Shown here one piece after another: positions 11,279 to 24,905 of a stretch of 64,000 nt of DNA. This stretch comes from Straminergon stramineum (Eukaryota; Streptophyta; Bryopsida; Hypnales; Calliergonaceae), in contig OY987271.1 of the NCBI GenBank assembly GCA_963920665.1, positions 6,885,350 to 6,949,349 on the forward strand. The letters are read 5' to 3'. The notes beneath the pieces were generated by a model. It searched no databases. It was not told the DNA's origin and saw only the letters and a list, made by a program, of their open reading frames with translations. The position numbers and the translations under genes are program-made. How positions within the stretch are numbered: position 1 is the first letter of the stretch; each line of letters begins with the position of its first letter.

Positions 11279-12635
11279 TTGATAATGTTATGTGAAGATG
11301 GCAATTGTAATTTTGCATGTGCTTATAATAGAGAGATATTGTTTTCCACAAAGAGTTTAAAAAAAATAATATCCTACTAATTCTAGAATTTGGTTTTAGA
11401 AATAATTTTGTCAACCTTGAGCCAAAGTTCAATAATGTAGACATCCATGTATTAAGTGTGCCTCGCAAATTTATATAATTTCCAAATTAGTGTGGTTTGG
11501 TCTTATTCTTGTTGGGTGTGCTAATTGTTTTAATTTGAGTATGGTAGTGAAAACATGATGGCTACTGTAGTGAGACCACAAATGAACACATTATAAACAC
11601 ATTGAAGATTTTTACTCATTTTCAATTATTTGTAAGCTACAAGTGAGGGAGCGATGAAACTTTTCTTGGGTGGATTTACTATTGGGCTTTCATGGGTTTT
11701 GTTGAACATTTTGCTTCTTGGTTCCCCTCTGCTTTATTATCCCCTCAAAAACACTAGCCAACCAAGCTCAATAAAATATTAGGCACCTTTGCTAAAAAAC
11801 AATGTTCCTCAAAAAAGTTCAAACACAAATACAATATATATAAGTACACTGAATATGAGAGACAAACATGAGTATGGATACATATATGAAAAAAAGTGTA
11901 GATATGAATGTGGTTTTGTAATCCCATATTGATTGTCAAAATGAGGATTCTAGAAATTATTCATGTATTGAAATTCTAGAAATTCAAGGTATGAGAGAGA
12001 TTCCAAAAATGAGATCATATTGGAAAATTTAGACGACCATCCATAATTTGACATGTGGCCTCCTTAGAGTAATTTTCTAAAATATTAGAAGCTCTAGTGG
12101 TATATTTGCTATAGGAGTGACTATCTCCTCATTCCTTTTTCTTTTCCTTTAGCTCTAACTATTACCTTCTTTGGTTCTTCAATTCCATGGGTAACAATTG
12201 GAAAGTGTACGTTGCTTGTATTTCATAATATTTATTGGAGTTCTTCCTCACTAAGTGCCATATAAAACCACACAATGATTCTTTTGACCCATTAAATTAG
12301 GATAAGGTTATAGTAAACAACATTCTTGGGGCATTGGTTGGAAGGTAAGTATTTTCTATTATTAGAATGATCCAAAATTTTATATTCTAATTGGCAAATG
12401 AAGGGGAATTTCGGTACACTAAAGAATGTATCATTTGGATAGCATATAGAAAAGTTATAAGGGTTCAAAGTTTTTTAGGAGATGTTTAAGATCATTTCTT
12501 CAACAATAGGTACAAAAAAATGTTGGATTCAATGTATTAGCTGATTTTACCATCTACCTAAAATTTGAGGTAGTTTTGATTTTTAAGTAGAAGTTTAACT
12601 AAGTGATAAAACTTTTTTGACTTGATATACAACTT
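11279..12635. other. Intergenic, nothing recognised
   Basis: AT-rich sequence between two TTAA elements. Only short open frames are present (such as 11754-11939, minus strand), and none is protein-like. Confidence 0.4.
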
Positions 12636-12639
12636 TTAA

Positions 12640-13578
12640 CCCCTAAAGGACCAAACGGTGTTTTTTGGCAACATAGCGATTTTGGGCAACTCACTACGAA
12701 TGGAATTTTTATTTTTTTTCTTTGAAATTTTCACACAACATGTGCCCGAGGAGTAGCTTTAAGATCCAAGAATCTTCATAACTTTTGAATACATGGTTAA
12801 AAAGCTATTGTATGATATGTTGTTTTCATTGCTCGGCGGGCAGCAAAAAAAACTTCTTTAAAAATCCCTTTTTTTTAAAATAAAAATTTGAAATTGATTT
12901 TTCTGATTTATGTATACATGGAAAGCTTTGAATCATTCCATTTTTATTTATGAGATGAAAGTTATGAAGAGTTTTAGTTGTGGGTAGTTTGTGGGTAGTA
13001 ATGGAATCCCTACTCTAAAATAAACTTTGAAGACCTTTATTTTAACTCAATTTTTAATATTTTTGGAAAAAAATAAAAATGTGAGGTGTAGATTTTTTAT
13101 TATAAAAATTTAACCATTGGGATTGGAATTTTTCAATTCCATAAATAAAATATTAACAATTTAGTATTTTGAATCATTCTGTACTTCTTTCAACTTACTA
13201 TTTTTTTCCTATATGTTGTACAATTCCAAATGATCTAAATTTTTTCAAGAATGTAGCCAACATGACTTGAAGAATGAATCCAAAGAGCTACAACCATTTT
13301 GGACATATTTTCATAATGATTTGACCTTGTAAAGTGCAGCTGCCCAGATTTTGGCAAGGCCAAACAATGGCCTTTTGTCACTTCAAATGCTAATATCTTG
13401 CAATCCAAACAGTGGAAATTTCTGAAATTTTTTCCACGTCTTCCTAAACCATCTTACTACAAGATCCCACAGTTACATTTGTTCAAAAATGTATTTTTTT
13501 TCTAAAATTTGGTACTTGTATTAGAGATGACAGTTTTGGAGCATTTTTGGTGAAAACATAGTCAAATACATTTAGGGG
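12640..13578 (+). mobile_element. TTAA-flanked element, family A copy 2 (939 bp)
   Basis: Left end CCCCTAAAGGACCAAACGG after TTAA (12636-12639). Right end is the complement of CCCCTAAATG before TTAA (13579-13582). It is colinear with copy 1 (9553-10465) apart from small indels. One is an extra segment just inside the right end (complement of TATTTGACTATG) that copy 1 lacks. No coding capacity. Confidence 0.88.
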
Positions 13579-13582
13579 TTAA

Positions 13583-16500
13583 ATCAAAGATCAATATACA
13601 ACATGTTTGAATTAGAAAGCTAAAGAAAATGACTTTAAGGACCCACTTCATGTGAAGTAGACACAAAGAGGAAATAGAAAAGTGTCAATTAATGACATAT
13701 TACCCCCCAAAGTCCCAAAGGCTCTTTTGTAGACAAATTGAATTTCAAATAGTCTCCTACAAGCTAAGTACATGCGATGACTCTCTCGATTTTTTTTCTA
13801 AGGATGTAGTTTTTCATGAGATTTATGGGAATATAATTTTCACTAAAATCCAGTTGATGATCTAGAAGTTAGAGAATTTTTTGTGCATAAAGCAATCTAG
13901 GGGGCAACTTGGTTGGCATGATAATATCCCTTGACTTTAGAAGGGACATGGAAGGCTATTTAGAGCAAGGTAAAGGGTTCAAGAAGGTATAGATGTTGTT
14001 GTAAGGGAATGTAAGAGAATGTGCTTCAGGGTCTCTCTAGTGATGGAAGGCATGAGTATGAGGTCTGGGCTTATTTAAGAGTACAGGAAGGAAAGACCTT
14101 AACCTTAGAAGGATACAAGGACTAAAATTGTCTATTGGACTTGTTTTTTATTGGTCAAACAATCTTTTCTTATATTTTTTGAGATGAGATGATTTTCACC
14201 CAATTTTTTTGTTTATAACTTTATTAATTTTATATCCACATCATTGAATTGAATTCAAGTTGTATTAGTTGTTTGTTTAATTTTATATGAAACAATTTAT
14301 CAAAAAATGGCACACCAATATTGTGCATTTTAGTACCATGAGCTTTCTTTCATTATTGTTCGAAAGATGGAGGTTGTATTTCTAAAGAAAATGTCAAAAA
14401 TTGCTAATTTTTGGTGCATTGATCAAATATGAACATCAAACTTCAAACCCTCTAGGATTAATCCCTAAGGGAGTACAATGTTTTTAGGCCTAAAACTACT
14501 TCAAAACAATTGTGTCCAAAGTAAGGCTAAAATCTTCATCTATATTTATTCATTAACAAATCCAACCATAGGATCCTTTAGTCAACTTGTTAGAGTACAC
14601 CTTCATAAAATTTTAGAGTAATTAACTTTACCAATTGCAAGATCATGATGCTTGAATTTTAAAATGAAGTATATTCAACCCTTTCCAAATGGTTAAGTTT
14701 CATCTCTCAAACCTTTCATCCAAAAATATGTAAAGCCTACAACTTGCAGCTCACCATAATATATTGGAAAAATAAATTAGAAATTAATTTGAATTTGAAT
14801 TTGAATTTTTTCTATCTCATATTCATTCTTGAAACAAATAGTAAGTAGAATTAGATAAAGTATGATTAAAAATTCTAAATTGTTAAAAATTTAGTTATAG
14901 AATTGAAAAATTCCAATCCCTAACATTTATAGTGTTCTAAGAAACAATCTACATCTTCCTTTTCAATCTTTTTCTAAAAATATTGAAAATGAAGTTCAAA
15001 AGAAGACTTTAAAGTTTATTTTGGGATAGAGATTCCATAATTTTCTATAATCGAAAACTCCTCATAACTTTCATTTGGTTGGTGGAGAAATATAAAAAAC
15101 CAATTTCAAATTTTTATTTTAAAATAAGTGATTTTTTCTAATTTGCCTAGGCTACTTGTGCCTCAAAAGAAACTACATCTCATACAATAATTTTTTTAAC
15201 TATGTATATGTGGTCAAATATTCTAAGAATTGTTGCCCTTGAAGTTATCCTCACCTAATATCAAAGTGAAGAAATAAAAATTCCATTTGTAAGTGGATGC
15301 CCCAAAATGCATTGTTGACCAAAAACATACTTCAGAGCTTTAGATATTAAAAAGAATTCTCTACACAAGAATGACAATTATCATCATTCATTAGTACATC
15401 TTATCATGTAAACTCATGCAAAATTTCAAAAGTAAATAAGTGGTCTAAATCACCCTGTTGTAAAAGGAGGTCAATTATTTTTATTGAATTTTTGTAAATT
15501 GGAAAATTTGTTCTTTTGAAATCCAAATGGTGAAAATATAGAGACAAACATTTTCAGGATAATTCAAAAAAAAGAAAAAAATCAATTTTATGACATGTTG
15601 ATGTTGTTCTAGGAATACTACAAATTTTTGGAATATTATTATAGAAAATTATGAAAAATATCCAAAATCAAAACAAGACTAATGTATTTCCAAAAATTAA
15701 GACCTAAGCAAAAATTATTTTCCAAAAGTTATGCTAAAATAGAAAAAATAAAAATTTTAAAAATATGGATATTTCTATACTTGATTTATTAGAATATAGG
15801 AAAACAAATTAAATTTAAAATGACCATTTTTGCCAATTTAAAGGGGCTCCTAGTCAACTAGTTATATCTTAAAGAAAAAAGAATTCTATGATCTCCATGT
15901 TGATACAAAGAATACAAACTTTGAACACATGTGTAAGATGGAGATATATTATTTTTTGATAATCATTATATTTATTGATGTAATTCAAGTAGATGACCTG
16001 ATATCCCAATTTTTAGATTCAAATATGTTTTTTCGGGGTTAAAATAGTACTAACACCCACTCAATGGTAAATGAGTGACATCTAATAGGAGTAAAAATAG
16101 AAAATTATTTTGATAAATATGAAAAAATTCTTCAAAGTGTATGCTAGTCTTTGGTATCTTGCTTGTGAATCTTAAGTCTTTTGGAGGTATAATTAAAAAT
16201 TTATAGCCAAAAAACATATTGACTTGCAACGTGTAATAGGAAAATAGTACAAGAGTTTCTTGCAATTGCCTTCAATATGGGGGAAAAAATTCAAAATCTT
16301 TAATTACACAAACTACAAGATTATAGTATTCAAGTTAGAAGAAAAATGATTTTTTCCAAAATTGCTTGACATAGTTAACAAAGTTTGACTCCTCATGGAA
16401 TGTGACTTTTGAAAAAAATTAGTTTTTTTTAACAATTGTGTACTATATCATGTTAATTACATATATGCCAAATTTCAAAAGTAGATGAGGGGTCTACACA

Positions 16501-16689
16501 AAGATTCTCAAATTGCCTCAAATTTAGGGAATCTATTTTAGCAACATAACTTTCACCTTGGCATTAGATTGGAATATTTTATTTGCTTGCATTTGAAGCT
16601 AGTTTACTTAATGTAAACACCTTAAGGCAAAATTTTAGAAACATCCATTCACAATTGACTTTGTAGGAAGCTACCCAAATTTTCATTTG
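13583..16689. repeat. Intergenic, with a decayed inverted family A fragment
   Basis: About 14740-15345 resembles family A in reverse orientation. In order it has a 'GAAAAATTCCAATCCC' stretch, a 'CTTTAAAGTTTATTTTGGGATAGAGA' type stretch (compare 13010-13035 reversed) and 'CTCCTCATAACTTTCAT'. Its termini are lost. 13690-13730 carries CCCCCCAAAGTCCCAAAGG, similar to the left end at 56816, but no partner end was found. The rest (13740-14730 and 15350-16689) holds nothing I recognise. Confidence 0.4.
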
Positions 16690-17150
16690 TCCATTTGACA
16701 CATAGTTGTCCTTTAAGGAATTAAAACTTGACTTTGACATCCAAAGTGATTTCTTTTGCTTTAGAGAAAATAAAATAACATGAATGAAGCTTTTGAAGTC
16801 TAGTCTCAACTTGGCTTCAAAAAAACTGAAATGTTCCTAAAATGAGGATTGTGTTGGTTTATAAGTTGAAGATCTAAAATAATCTTTCTAAATATAGATT
16901 GGTATAAAAATTTCTTCAAGCTATAACGTTCTATAATAAAATATATTTTTATTCAATTTTTTTTAGATTACTTAAGCATGATTTATATTTGAGATGCATG
17001 TTCATCACTTTTTCCTTAAAAATTCATGATAATATTAAATATTTCCAAAAATGTCTACAACCCTTATGACATTTGTGATTTAATCTCTAAAAATCAAAAT
17101 GAAGAATTCATTTATAATTAGCACTAAAATGGAGGATAGAGAGTGGAAGA
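16690..17150 (+). repeat. Third copy of the AT-rich dispersed repeat
   Basis: Shares with 6110-6565 an 'AAAACTTGACTTTGACATCCAAA' type opening, a 'TTTCTTTTG' stretch, 'GTTGAAGATCTA', the same AT tract and a closing 'AAAATGGAGGATAGAG'. Divergence is substantial. The minus-strand open frames across it (16579-16809, 17124-17351) are taken as chance. Confidence 0.45.
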
Positions 17151-18987
17151 TTTAAGGGTTTGACTACATGATCTTGGATTCTTTCTTTTGAGGTTTAAAT
17201 AGCATGAACCATCCCTAAGATCCCAAGTGGCATTTAGCCAATGTACCATGAAGGATTGAAGGAACAAGTGGGAAACAATGTTGGGATCGATGGGAAAAAC
17301 AACATTTGGGGACATATTGAGATTAGAGGGGAATATTATGGGTCCCCTCATTCAAGTATGTTCAATGTTCAAGATTCTTAACTGTTCTTACTAGCCTTCA
17401 ATATTCTATAGAAATTTTATAGAAATTAGAAGAAAGTTTAGAAATTTAGAAATTTTTTTGTGCTTATGAAGGATGACTAAATCTTTCAATTCTCCATTTG
17501 TTTTCTTGTTTTTTTAAACTATCTAGTAGTAAAACATGCTTGCAAAAAAGTAATCTAGTATACTCTTAATCTATAGTACATCCTCACATTGCAAGGGTTT
17601 GGGGGGATGCATTCTATGTCTTTGTTATTCATGAAATTAGGTAAAAATTTGGATAACTTAATTTCCAACATATTGAATCTAAAATCCCAAATCAATAGTA
17701 AAATTTTTTTGGAACAAATAGTTCTCAAAGTTGTGTATAATTCTCAAAAGGTGTCACAAAGCACTTCTTTTTCTCTTGAAATGCTAGTATATCACAATTT
17801 GTATAGACAATTTTGACATAATCTTTTCATATGTTCTTATATGAAGATTAAGAAATTATTTTATGGTTAAATTTCCAAAAGAATCATCATTTTGTTTCCT
17901 TGCCTCAATGTCAGGAAAGTGATAGCTTTTTCTGTGTTTTTTAGAAGAAAGAACAAGGAACTTTAGGGATTAAGAGGTTGTTGGCCAAGGTCTTGCCCGA
18001 GGTTGTTATTTCATAGAATTTGGATTAACACTAGTTAATTATGATTAGGGTTTAGTATTTCCATATATATATTTTTAACTTAATAACTAATATATATTTT
18101 CAAAGGATAACATGCATTAGTATAATTTTTAATTGACTTAACAACATCCACCAAAAATTAATTTTCCTAAGCCGTTGGAAATAAACTACACTCAAATGTT
18201 TACTTGCATGTTTTTAGACAAGGTCATTTTACATATCACATATGTTTGTTTGTTTGTTTTTTAAATTATTCAATTTCTCAAGGTTGTATAGATTATTATT
18301 AATATTTGTAATATCACTAGTACTTTAGCCCTTCACTAGCCATCTCTTTTAGAAATTTTTGCATGGTTTTGCGAATGATTGTACAAAAAATAGTACTCTG
18401 TATTTGGTTTTCCATCTTGGGTGCTAAAGTATTTTCAAAGCACTATTTTAAGAATAACAATTTAATGTGGTTGAAATTCATACTTGCCACTTTAAATCTA
18501 TAAAAATAATTCATACCTTCTAAAATTAATATGGTAGTGGATATGGATTTTGAAAATATATTACTTTCGTGGTTTCAAGAATTTAGAGTAGTATGGATAT
18601 CTGTTTTGAAGAACATAGATCATGATCCTCCTCTAACAACAATATAGATTGGTTAGTCTACTTAAAGTTAAGCCTAATATCAAAAAGTGATTAAGTTCTA
18701 CTTTTGTCTTTCTAGAAGATTGGTCACTTGACTCACACATTCACTCATAGTCATATTTTGGCATGAAGGATTGGAAAATTACTTTCACTTTTACTTTTAG
18801 AGTTACTCACATATTGTTTCCAACTAGCTTTATAGATTGGTCCCTTTTCACATTGGTTGTTATTAGTGAATTTTCAATAGTAGTTGTTCATTTATGACGA
18901 AAATTTGCTCAAAAGACAATTTTGAAGCCCAAGTTTTAAAGTTGCTCTTTGGATCAATTCAAGTTGGTTTTGAATCAGGCGAGGCCT
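17151..18987. other. Intergenic, nothing recognised
   Basis: AT-rich sequence without terminal repeats, coding-like frames or RNA-like folds that I could see. Confidence 0.4.
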
Positions 18988-18991
18988 TTAA

Positions 18992-19560
18992 CTCCTAAAG
19001 GACCAAATGGTGTCTTTTTGGCAATGTAACAATTTTGGATGGATCTCTAATAACAAAATTTTCTTTTTTTTGCTTTGAAATTTTCACACAACATGTGGAC
19101 AAGTTATTTTCTTAAGGCCCAAAATTTTTCATAACTTTTGACTATATGGTTAAGAAGTTATTGTATGATATGTCATTTGTGTTGCTCCCTGGCATCCCAA
19201 GCAGCTTAAAAAAAACTCTTTTATAGGAAATAATAATTTGAACTTGATTAAATCCTAGACTTACATGTACGTGGAAAGCTTTGAATCTTTACCTTTTGAT
19301 TGACAAGATGAAAGTTATGAAGAGTTTTATTTTGCGAGCAATAATAGAATCTCTACTCTTAAATAAACTTTGAAGTCCTTTATTGATCTCAATTTTCAAT
19401 ACTATTGAAAAAATATATAAGATCATTGGATGTAGATTGTTTATAACAACATTACAACAATTGGATTGGCACTTTTCAATTTCATAACTGAATTCTTAAT
19501 GATTTAGTATTTTAAATCATAATCTACTTCTAACTATTTACTAATTTTTTCAAACATGAA
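18992..19560 (+). mobile_element. Truncated TTAA element, family A copy 3
   Basis: TTAA at 18988-18991 is followed by CTCCTAAAGGACCAAATGG. The next 500 bases follow the left half of copies 1 and 2 (for example the CATAACTTTTGACTATATGG and GGAAAGCTTTGAATC stretches). Similarity fades near 19560 and no right terminus is present. It is a decayed left portion. Confidence 0.65.
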
Positions 19561-20859
19561 TTTGAAAAAAAATATTTAAATTATTTATATATGTATTTCG
19601 AATTTATTTCTTCAATATATTATGGAAAGTAACAAGTTGTAGGATCTACACATTTTTTGTGTAAAAAATAAAAGATTAAACATAACAATTTGGGAAGAGT
19701 TGAAAATACTTCTTCATGAAATCCAAGAGACTTGATCTTGCAACTAATAAGGTTTCTCATTCTAGAATTCTAGGAAGGTGTTTATTCAAGGATTCAATGG
19801 TTGGATTTATTGATGAATATATATAAATGAAGAGTTTAGCCTTGCTTTGGATTTGAATATTTTGAAGCCTTTTGTGCCTTAAAACATCAAATTTATTTAG
19901 GGATTAAGGTGAAATAATTTTCACAATTGTTTGTTCACAAGTGTTCAAAATTTTCCACAAGGTTGGTTAATCATTCTTGATTTGTTCACTAGAATTTAGA
20001 GTAGTTTAAAAAAAATTGGTTTTAACTTGATTTTTGCTTAGAAATGAACATTATTGGGCTTTGTGCTTGCAAAAGTAAGTTACTCAAAACTAATCTTCCA
20101 ACTTAATCCTCAATTTTTTACTAAAATATGCTCTTAAGTCAATCTTTGCTTTCAAACTTCAATCTTTTCCTTCTTTAAAGTTTACTCTCATGCTTCATTA
20201 TAAGATATGGCATTGAAATTTCTCATTTATTTTAATTTAATTGAAACTATCACAAAATTTAGAGCCAAATTGTAAACACTACATAGGTATTGTAGTTTTA
20301 TATTACTAGGAATCAAATTACCTTTCTAATGTATTAAGCCATGATAAACATTAACCCAATAATTCATTGATAAAGCTTAAGATAAGTATATTATACATGA
20401 GTGGTGGAGATCCAATGTGCGTTAGTTTCCAATGCAGTATACAAGCATCCAATGACTTCTACTTTGTCATTATTTTATCATTCTAGGAGTCCTCTTGCTC
20501 AATGCATACAATTCCACACAAGTATAGAGTCTTGCCAAATAAATAATGTACAAAAATTCAGGAGTGTTAATAACATGTGTCAATCTTTATTTCAAATGTG
20601 AACATATTGTACAATATGCTAGTTAACACTTGATTTATGATTCATCACAAATTTTGGGATTGGAATACATTATAATTAAGATAGTTTTTTTACATAATTA
20701 ATTCTTAAAGGAATAAGAGGTCTAAATTAGTTCTCAAGTATTCTTTGCTATTTTGAATAAGACCTTGTGGATTTGACAACAAAAATACAAAGTCCAATTA
20801 TAGAATTGAAACAATTTTCCAAAATGGTATGACATCTAAAACAAAAAATTGATTATATG
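19561..20859. other. Intergenic, nothing recognised
   Basis: AT-rich. The plus-strand frame at 20401-20601 has no features of a real protein. Confidence 0.4.
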
Positions 20860-21014
20860 GTGAATTTCATGAAAATGGTAGTTTTCTTCTACCATTTCTA
20901 ACATATTCCATGCCATTTTAATGTAAATGTCATGCAATTTCTCACATATTCTACACCATTTTAATGGAATGTTGCGCCGTTTAACTATAATACCGCCATT
21001 TTAATGAAATTCAC
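20860..21014 (+). mobile_element. MITE 'GTGAATTTCAT', uninterrupted copy carrying the empty site
   Basis: A 155 bp unit. The left end reads GTGAATTTCATGAAAATGG and the right end is the complement of GTGAATTTCATTAAAATGGC. Inside are two similar subunits built around a TTTCTAACATATTCC...CATTTTAATG pattern. TTAA at 20961-20964 is the position where the related copy at 22694 was invaded by a family A element, so this copy serves as the pre-insertion state. Confidence 0.8.
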
Positions 21015-22693
21015 TATTTATTGATAGTAGTCAAAATCATTCTCAAAGTGTAATTCAACTTTGACAATCAAGAATCCACTAAGTTTGTTTTGATCTCTAC
21101 ATCAGACAATGGGATGCCTATTAAATGAGAAGCTATCAATGTAGGTAGTCTTCATCACAACTTGTGTTCTCTTTTCATCTACAAGTCATTTGTATGATTG
21201 TTACACATTTAAATACAATTACAAGTTAGTGCATAATTTGTTTTAATTTCTATAGTCATATAGTAGTCACTTAGGAAATGCAGTTATAATGTAACTATGT
21301 GTTTGTAGTAGTTAATGATTTCTACTTGTGTACCGACATAAAAAATAATTATCTACTCAAAAGTATATAAAAGAATCTTGAGGTGATATAGCCTTGATGA
21401 ATTCCAATTTATAATATTCATACTTAGGTTGGAATTAACTTCTAAATTCATATCCAACATACACATTTGCCGTCTTTCAACATTTTTAGATCTTAGAAGA
21501 TTCAAATTACAAAAATAATAAGAAATAGTGAAAAATGAGGACATGACAATTTCACATAATTGGCACAAATGTGATTCATTTGCAATAATTTTGTCACAAA
21601 TAGAAGCTAAACTTCACAAAACATCCTATTTTAATTTTTAGAAAACTTTACTCTAATTTTGAACTCCCTCTAGGGGGCATTATTTGGAAACCACATGAAA
21701 GTAAAGATAGTGTGTCTTTAATTGTGGGATGTAAGATAAAGAACTAACAAAAAAAATTGGTTTAAGATACGCTCCAAAATATTATTCTATAAAGTTTAAT
21801 AAGTACTATAAAACCGTAGGATATGAAGAATTATGGTGTAGGTTGAATTCTCTAATAACTTCTATAGCATAGGTTTCATGTGATTAGAGGTATGTATGTC
21901 GGGTATCAATATTGGTGTCCATGATATCTACCTCAACACATCAGATATGCATTCCTATCAATCAAGATATCTATGACATGCCAATCATGTGAACAAAACT
22001 CGAATTATAAAGAAATTATTTTAGGATTTAGCCCTTGGATCCCCATCATTCATTGTTGTCCCCTACCACCTTCTTTACCATTCTTTCATTTTTTAACTTT
22101 CAAATTGTGGATGCATCCTATATTGTTTGCTATTTGAATAAAATATACATTTTGGTTTTTGAGTGTGTACAATTTTTTTTGCATGTTCATGGCCATTGGT
22201 GAATCACTTTGAAGTTCCTGCTTGTGCAACAACCAATAAATGATTCATAAAAGTTGTACTAGAAATATAACACCTAGTACTATAAAAAAAATGAAAATAC
22301 TATATGGTCCCTAAAAATTATTTGGAGCATTTTCATACTTACTTAAACCTTCATATATAATGCCAAAACTTTTTAAAATGTATGAGGTAAGGGCACTATA
22401 AATTATCCATTTCTAAAACAATAGCCTTCTATAAGACATCCTTTGCTTGCACGTGAGTGCAAAAAAAAATTTAGTGACCTCCCTAAAAATTCACCCTAAT
22501 TACAAAATTAAATAATCATTAAGAATACATTTGAGGTAGCTATACCAAATTTTGTCTAGGATTTAATTCCACACTATATGATTTTATTTCAACTTCTACC
22601 CTTACTCACATCCTTTTCAATCAATAAAAGAGAAAAGTATGAATATGTTTTAAAGATGAGCATTGGAAACCGATTACAACTAGGGCAATGATG
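21015..22693. other. Intergenic, nothing recognised
   Basis: AT-rich with short open frames only (such as 21353-21568, minus strand). No repeats shared with the rest of the window were noticed. Confidence 0.4.
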
Positions 22694-23776
22694 GTGAATT
22701 TCATTAAAATGGCAATATTAGTATGTTGTTTCTAACATATTCCATGCCATTTAAATGGAATGACGTGCAATTTCTAACATATTCTGTGCCATTTTAACCC
22801 CTAAATGTTTCAGACTATGTTTTCTCCAAAAATGCTCCAAAATTGTCATTTTTAGTACAAGTACCAAATTTTAGGAAAAAAACCATTTTTGGACACATGT
22901 AACCATAGGATCTTGTAGTATGCTGATTTGAGAAGATGTGAAAAAAATTTCAGAAATTTCCACTGTGTAGATTGTAAGATATTAGCGTTTGAATGGACAA
23001 AAATCCTTTTTTGGGCCTTGTAAATAAATGGGCAGCTACACTTCACAAGGCCACATTTGTATGAAAAAAATCCCAAAATGGTGGTTACTCTTTGGATTCA
23101 TTCTTCAAGTCAAGTTGGCTACATGCTTGGAAAAATTCAGATCATTTGGAATTGTACAACATATAGGAAAAAAATAGTAAGTACAAAGAATTAGAGAATG
23201 ACTCAAAATACTAAATTGTTAAGGATTTTGTTATGGAATTGAAAAATGCCAATCCCCATGGTTGTAATGTTGTAATAAACAATCTACATCCTATTATTTT
23301 ATTTTATTTCAAAAATGTTGAAAATTGAGTTAAATAAAGGACTTCAAAGTTTATTTTAGAGTAGAGAATCTGAAACTACTTGCAAACTAAAACTCCTCAC
23401 AACTTTCATCTCATTAGTCAAAATGGAATGATTCAAAGCTTTCCATGTATATATAAATCTAGAAAACCAATTTCAGATTTTTATTTATTTAAAAAGTGTT
23501 TTTTTAAGAAATTTTTGGGTTGCCAGAAGATCAATGAAAATTACATATCATGCCATAACTTTCTAACCATGTAGTCAAAGTTCTGAAAATTATTGGGCCT
23601 TAAAGCTACTCCTTGGGCACATATTGTGTGAAAATTTCAAAGAAGAAAAAAGAAAACTCCATTTGTAGTGAGTTGCCAAAAATTGCTATACTGCCAAAAA
23701 TACACAATTTGGTCCTTTGGGGTTAATGGAATGTTGCACCATTTTACTGTAATACCGCCATTTTAATGAAATTCAC
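22694..23776 (+). mobile_element. Second 'GTGAATTTCAT' MITE, split by a TTAA element
   Basis: Left part 22694-22797, right part 23723-23776. The left part ends CATATTCTGTGCCATTTTAA and the right part resumes TTAATGGAATGTTGCACC. Joined over a single TTAA, they match the uninterrupted copy at 20860-21014 from end to end. The TTAA at the junction is duplicated around the insertion. Confidence 0.85.
22798..23722 (-). mobile_element. TTAA-flanked element, family A copy 4, inverted (925 bp)
   Basis: Inserted within a MITE. As read on the plus strand it begins CCCCTAAATGTTTCAGAC and ends with the complement of CCCCAAAGGACCAAATTG. It is flanked by TTAA at 22794-22797 and 23723-23726. The interior is the reverse complement of copies 1 and 2, including the GGACACATGTAACCATAGG and CTCCTCACAACTTTCATC stretches. 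No coding capacity. Confidence 0.92.
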
Positions 23777-24439
23777 TGTAATGTCAAAATTCTCAATAGA
23801 TGGTACTGACTTCTATAATGTTGGTAGATCCTCTAAGTAATCTTTGCATTCAAAAACTAAATGCACCCTTTTGCTGAACTTAGTCAATGAACCTTCCAAA
23901 TCTATTCTTGATATTTAATTCAATCTAAAAATATGAAGCCCCAACAAGTTTTGTCTCTACTCTATTTGTAATACTGAAAAAAAAATTCAAAAAGCCAATG
24001 ATTATAGCAACCAAACTTTTGCTAGTAGAAACATGGGGTTGTATAGACTTGAGAATCATACCCCCAAAGATCCACAACTAGTCAAGTTGGTCATATGGTC
24101 TTCTCATTGGTCATTTCTCTATTCTGTACATCCCATGTTTCTGCTTGTGTTCACATGTTGCAATCCAAATTATGCAATATTGTGTGAAATTGAATTCATA
24201 ATTTTTGATTTAAAAATTATTTCAAGATTAAATTAAAAAAAATGTTTTTCATTCTATCCTTCAAGTTTAGCTGCCCAACTTATTTTCTGAGAAAGAATTA
24301 TATATTTGGAAGGAGAAGCAGTCCTGACACCAAGGTACAGTACTGGATAAGTATGCTTCCACGTGCATATTTATATAATCATATTGGGCTTTCTGGGAAA
24401 AACATTTGAGACACTCAGCATACTCTCCACGGTAAATAA
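23777..24439. other. Intergenic, nothing recognised
   Basis: AT-rich spacer between the split MITE and the 3' flank of the first CHUP1 gene. The plus-strand frame at 24033-24236 has no supporting features. Confidence 0.4.
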
Positions 24440-24905
24440 AAAATTCCTGTGCATGATATCAGAACAAAGTGCATAACTTACCTTGCATAGAAGAGGATGA
24501 CGACATGAAATACCAAATCCAGTGAAAGGAAATTCATATATTAGTCAGCTGTGCAGTACAGTATCTGGCGAATATATTCACCATTACCTAATATTTTTGT
24601 TAACGAGATGACGATCACAGGACAGAACTAAAAAGGAAGCAGTGTTACTTGTGCCACTCACCAACACTCCAATAAGACAGTCACAAAGCTGTAATTATCA
24701 TACAAGTTTCCACCCCTCAGCTGAGAGCCGGAGCCAAGTTACGGATTAAAGATACAAGCACAGGGGTCAATCACAATATAATAAAATTACAAACTATTTC
24801 AGACTTAAAAGACATGAAGAGTAGGCTAAGCAATCGACCCCAATTAGAACAATCCGACCTCTGTTGCAAGTTGCAACGGTAATCTAGGCAGTCCATTCTC
24901 AGACC
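24440..24905 (-). other. 3' UTR / downstream block of CHUP1 copy A
   Basis: Lies after the stop codon of the first CHUP1 gene. It is conserved with 58895-59293, downstream of the second copy. Shared stretches include CACCCCTCAGCTGAG (24713-24727; 59129-59143), ACAAGCACAGGGGT and CAATCACAATATAATAAAA (24770-24788), with near-identical order and spacing. Conservation beyond the coding region supports transcription into this block and a segmental origin of the duplication. Small indels separate the copies. The exact poly(A) site is not visible. Confidence 0.6.
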
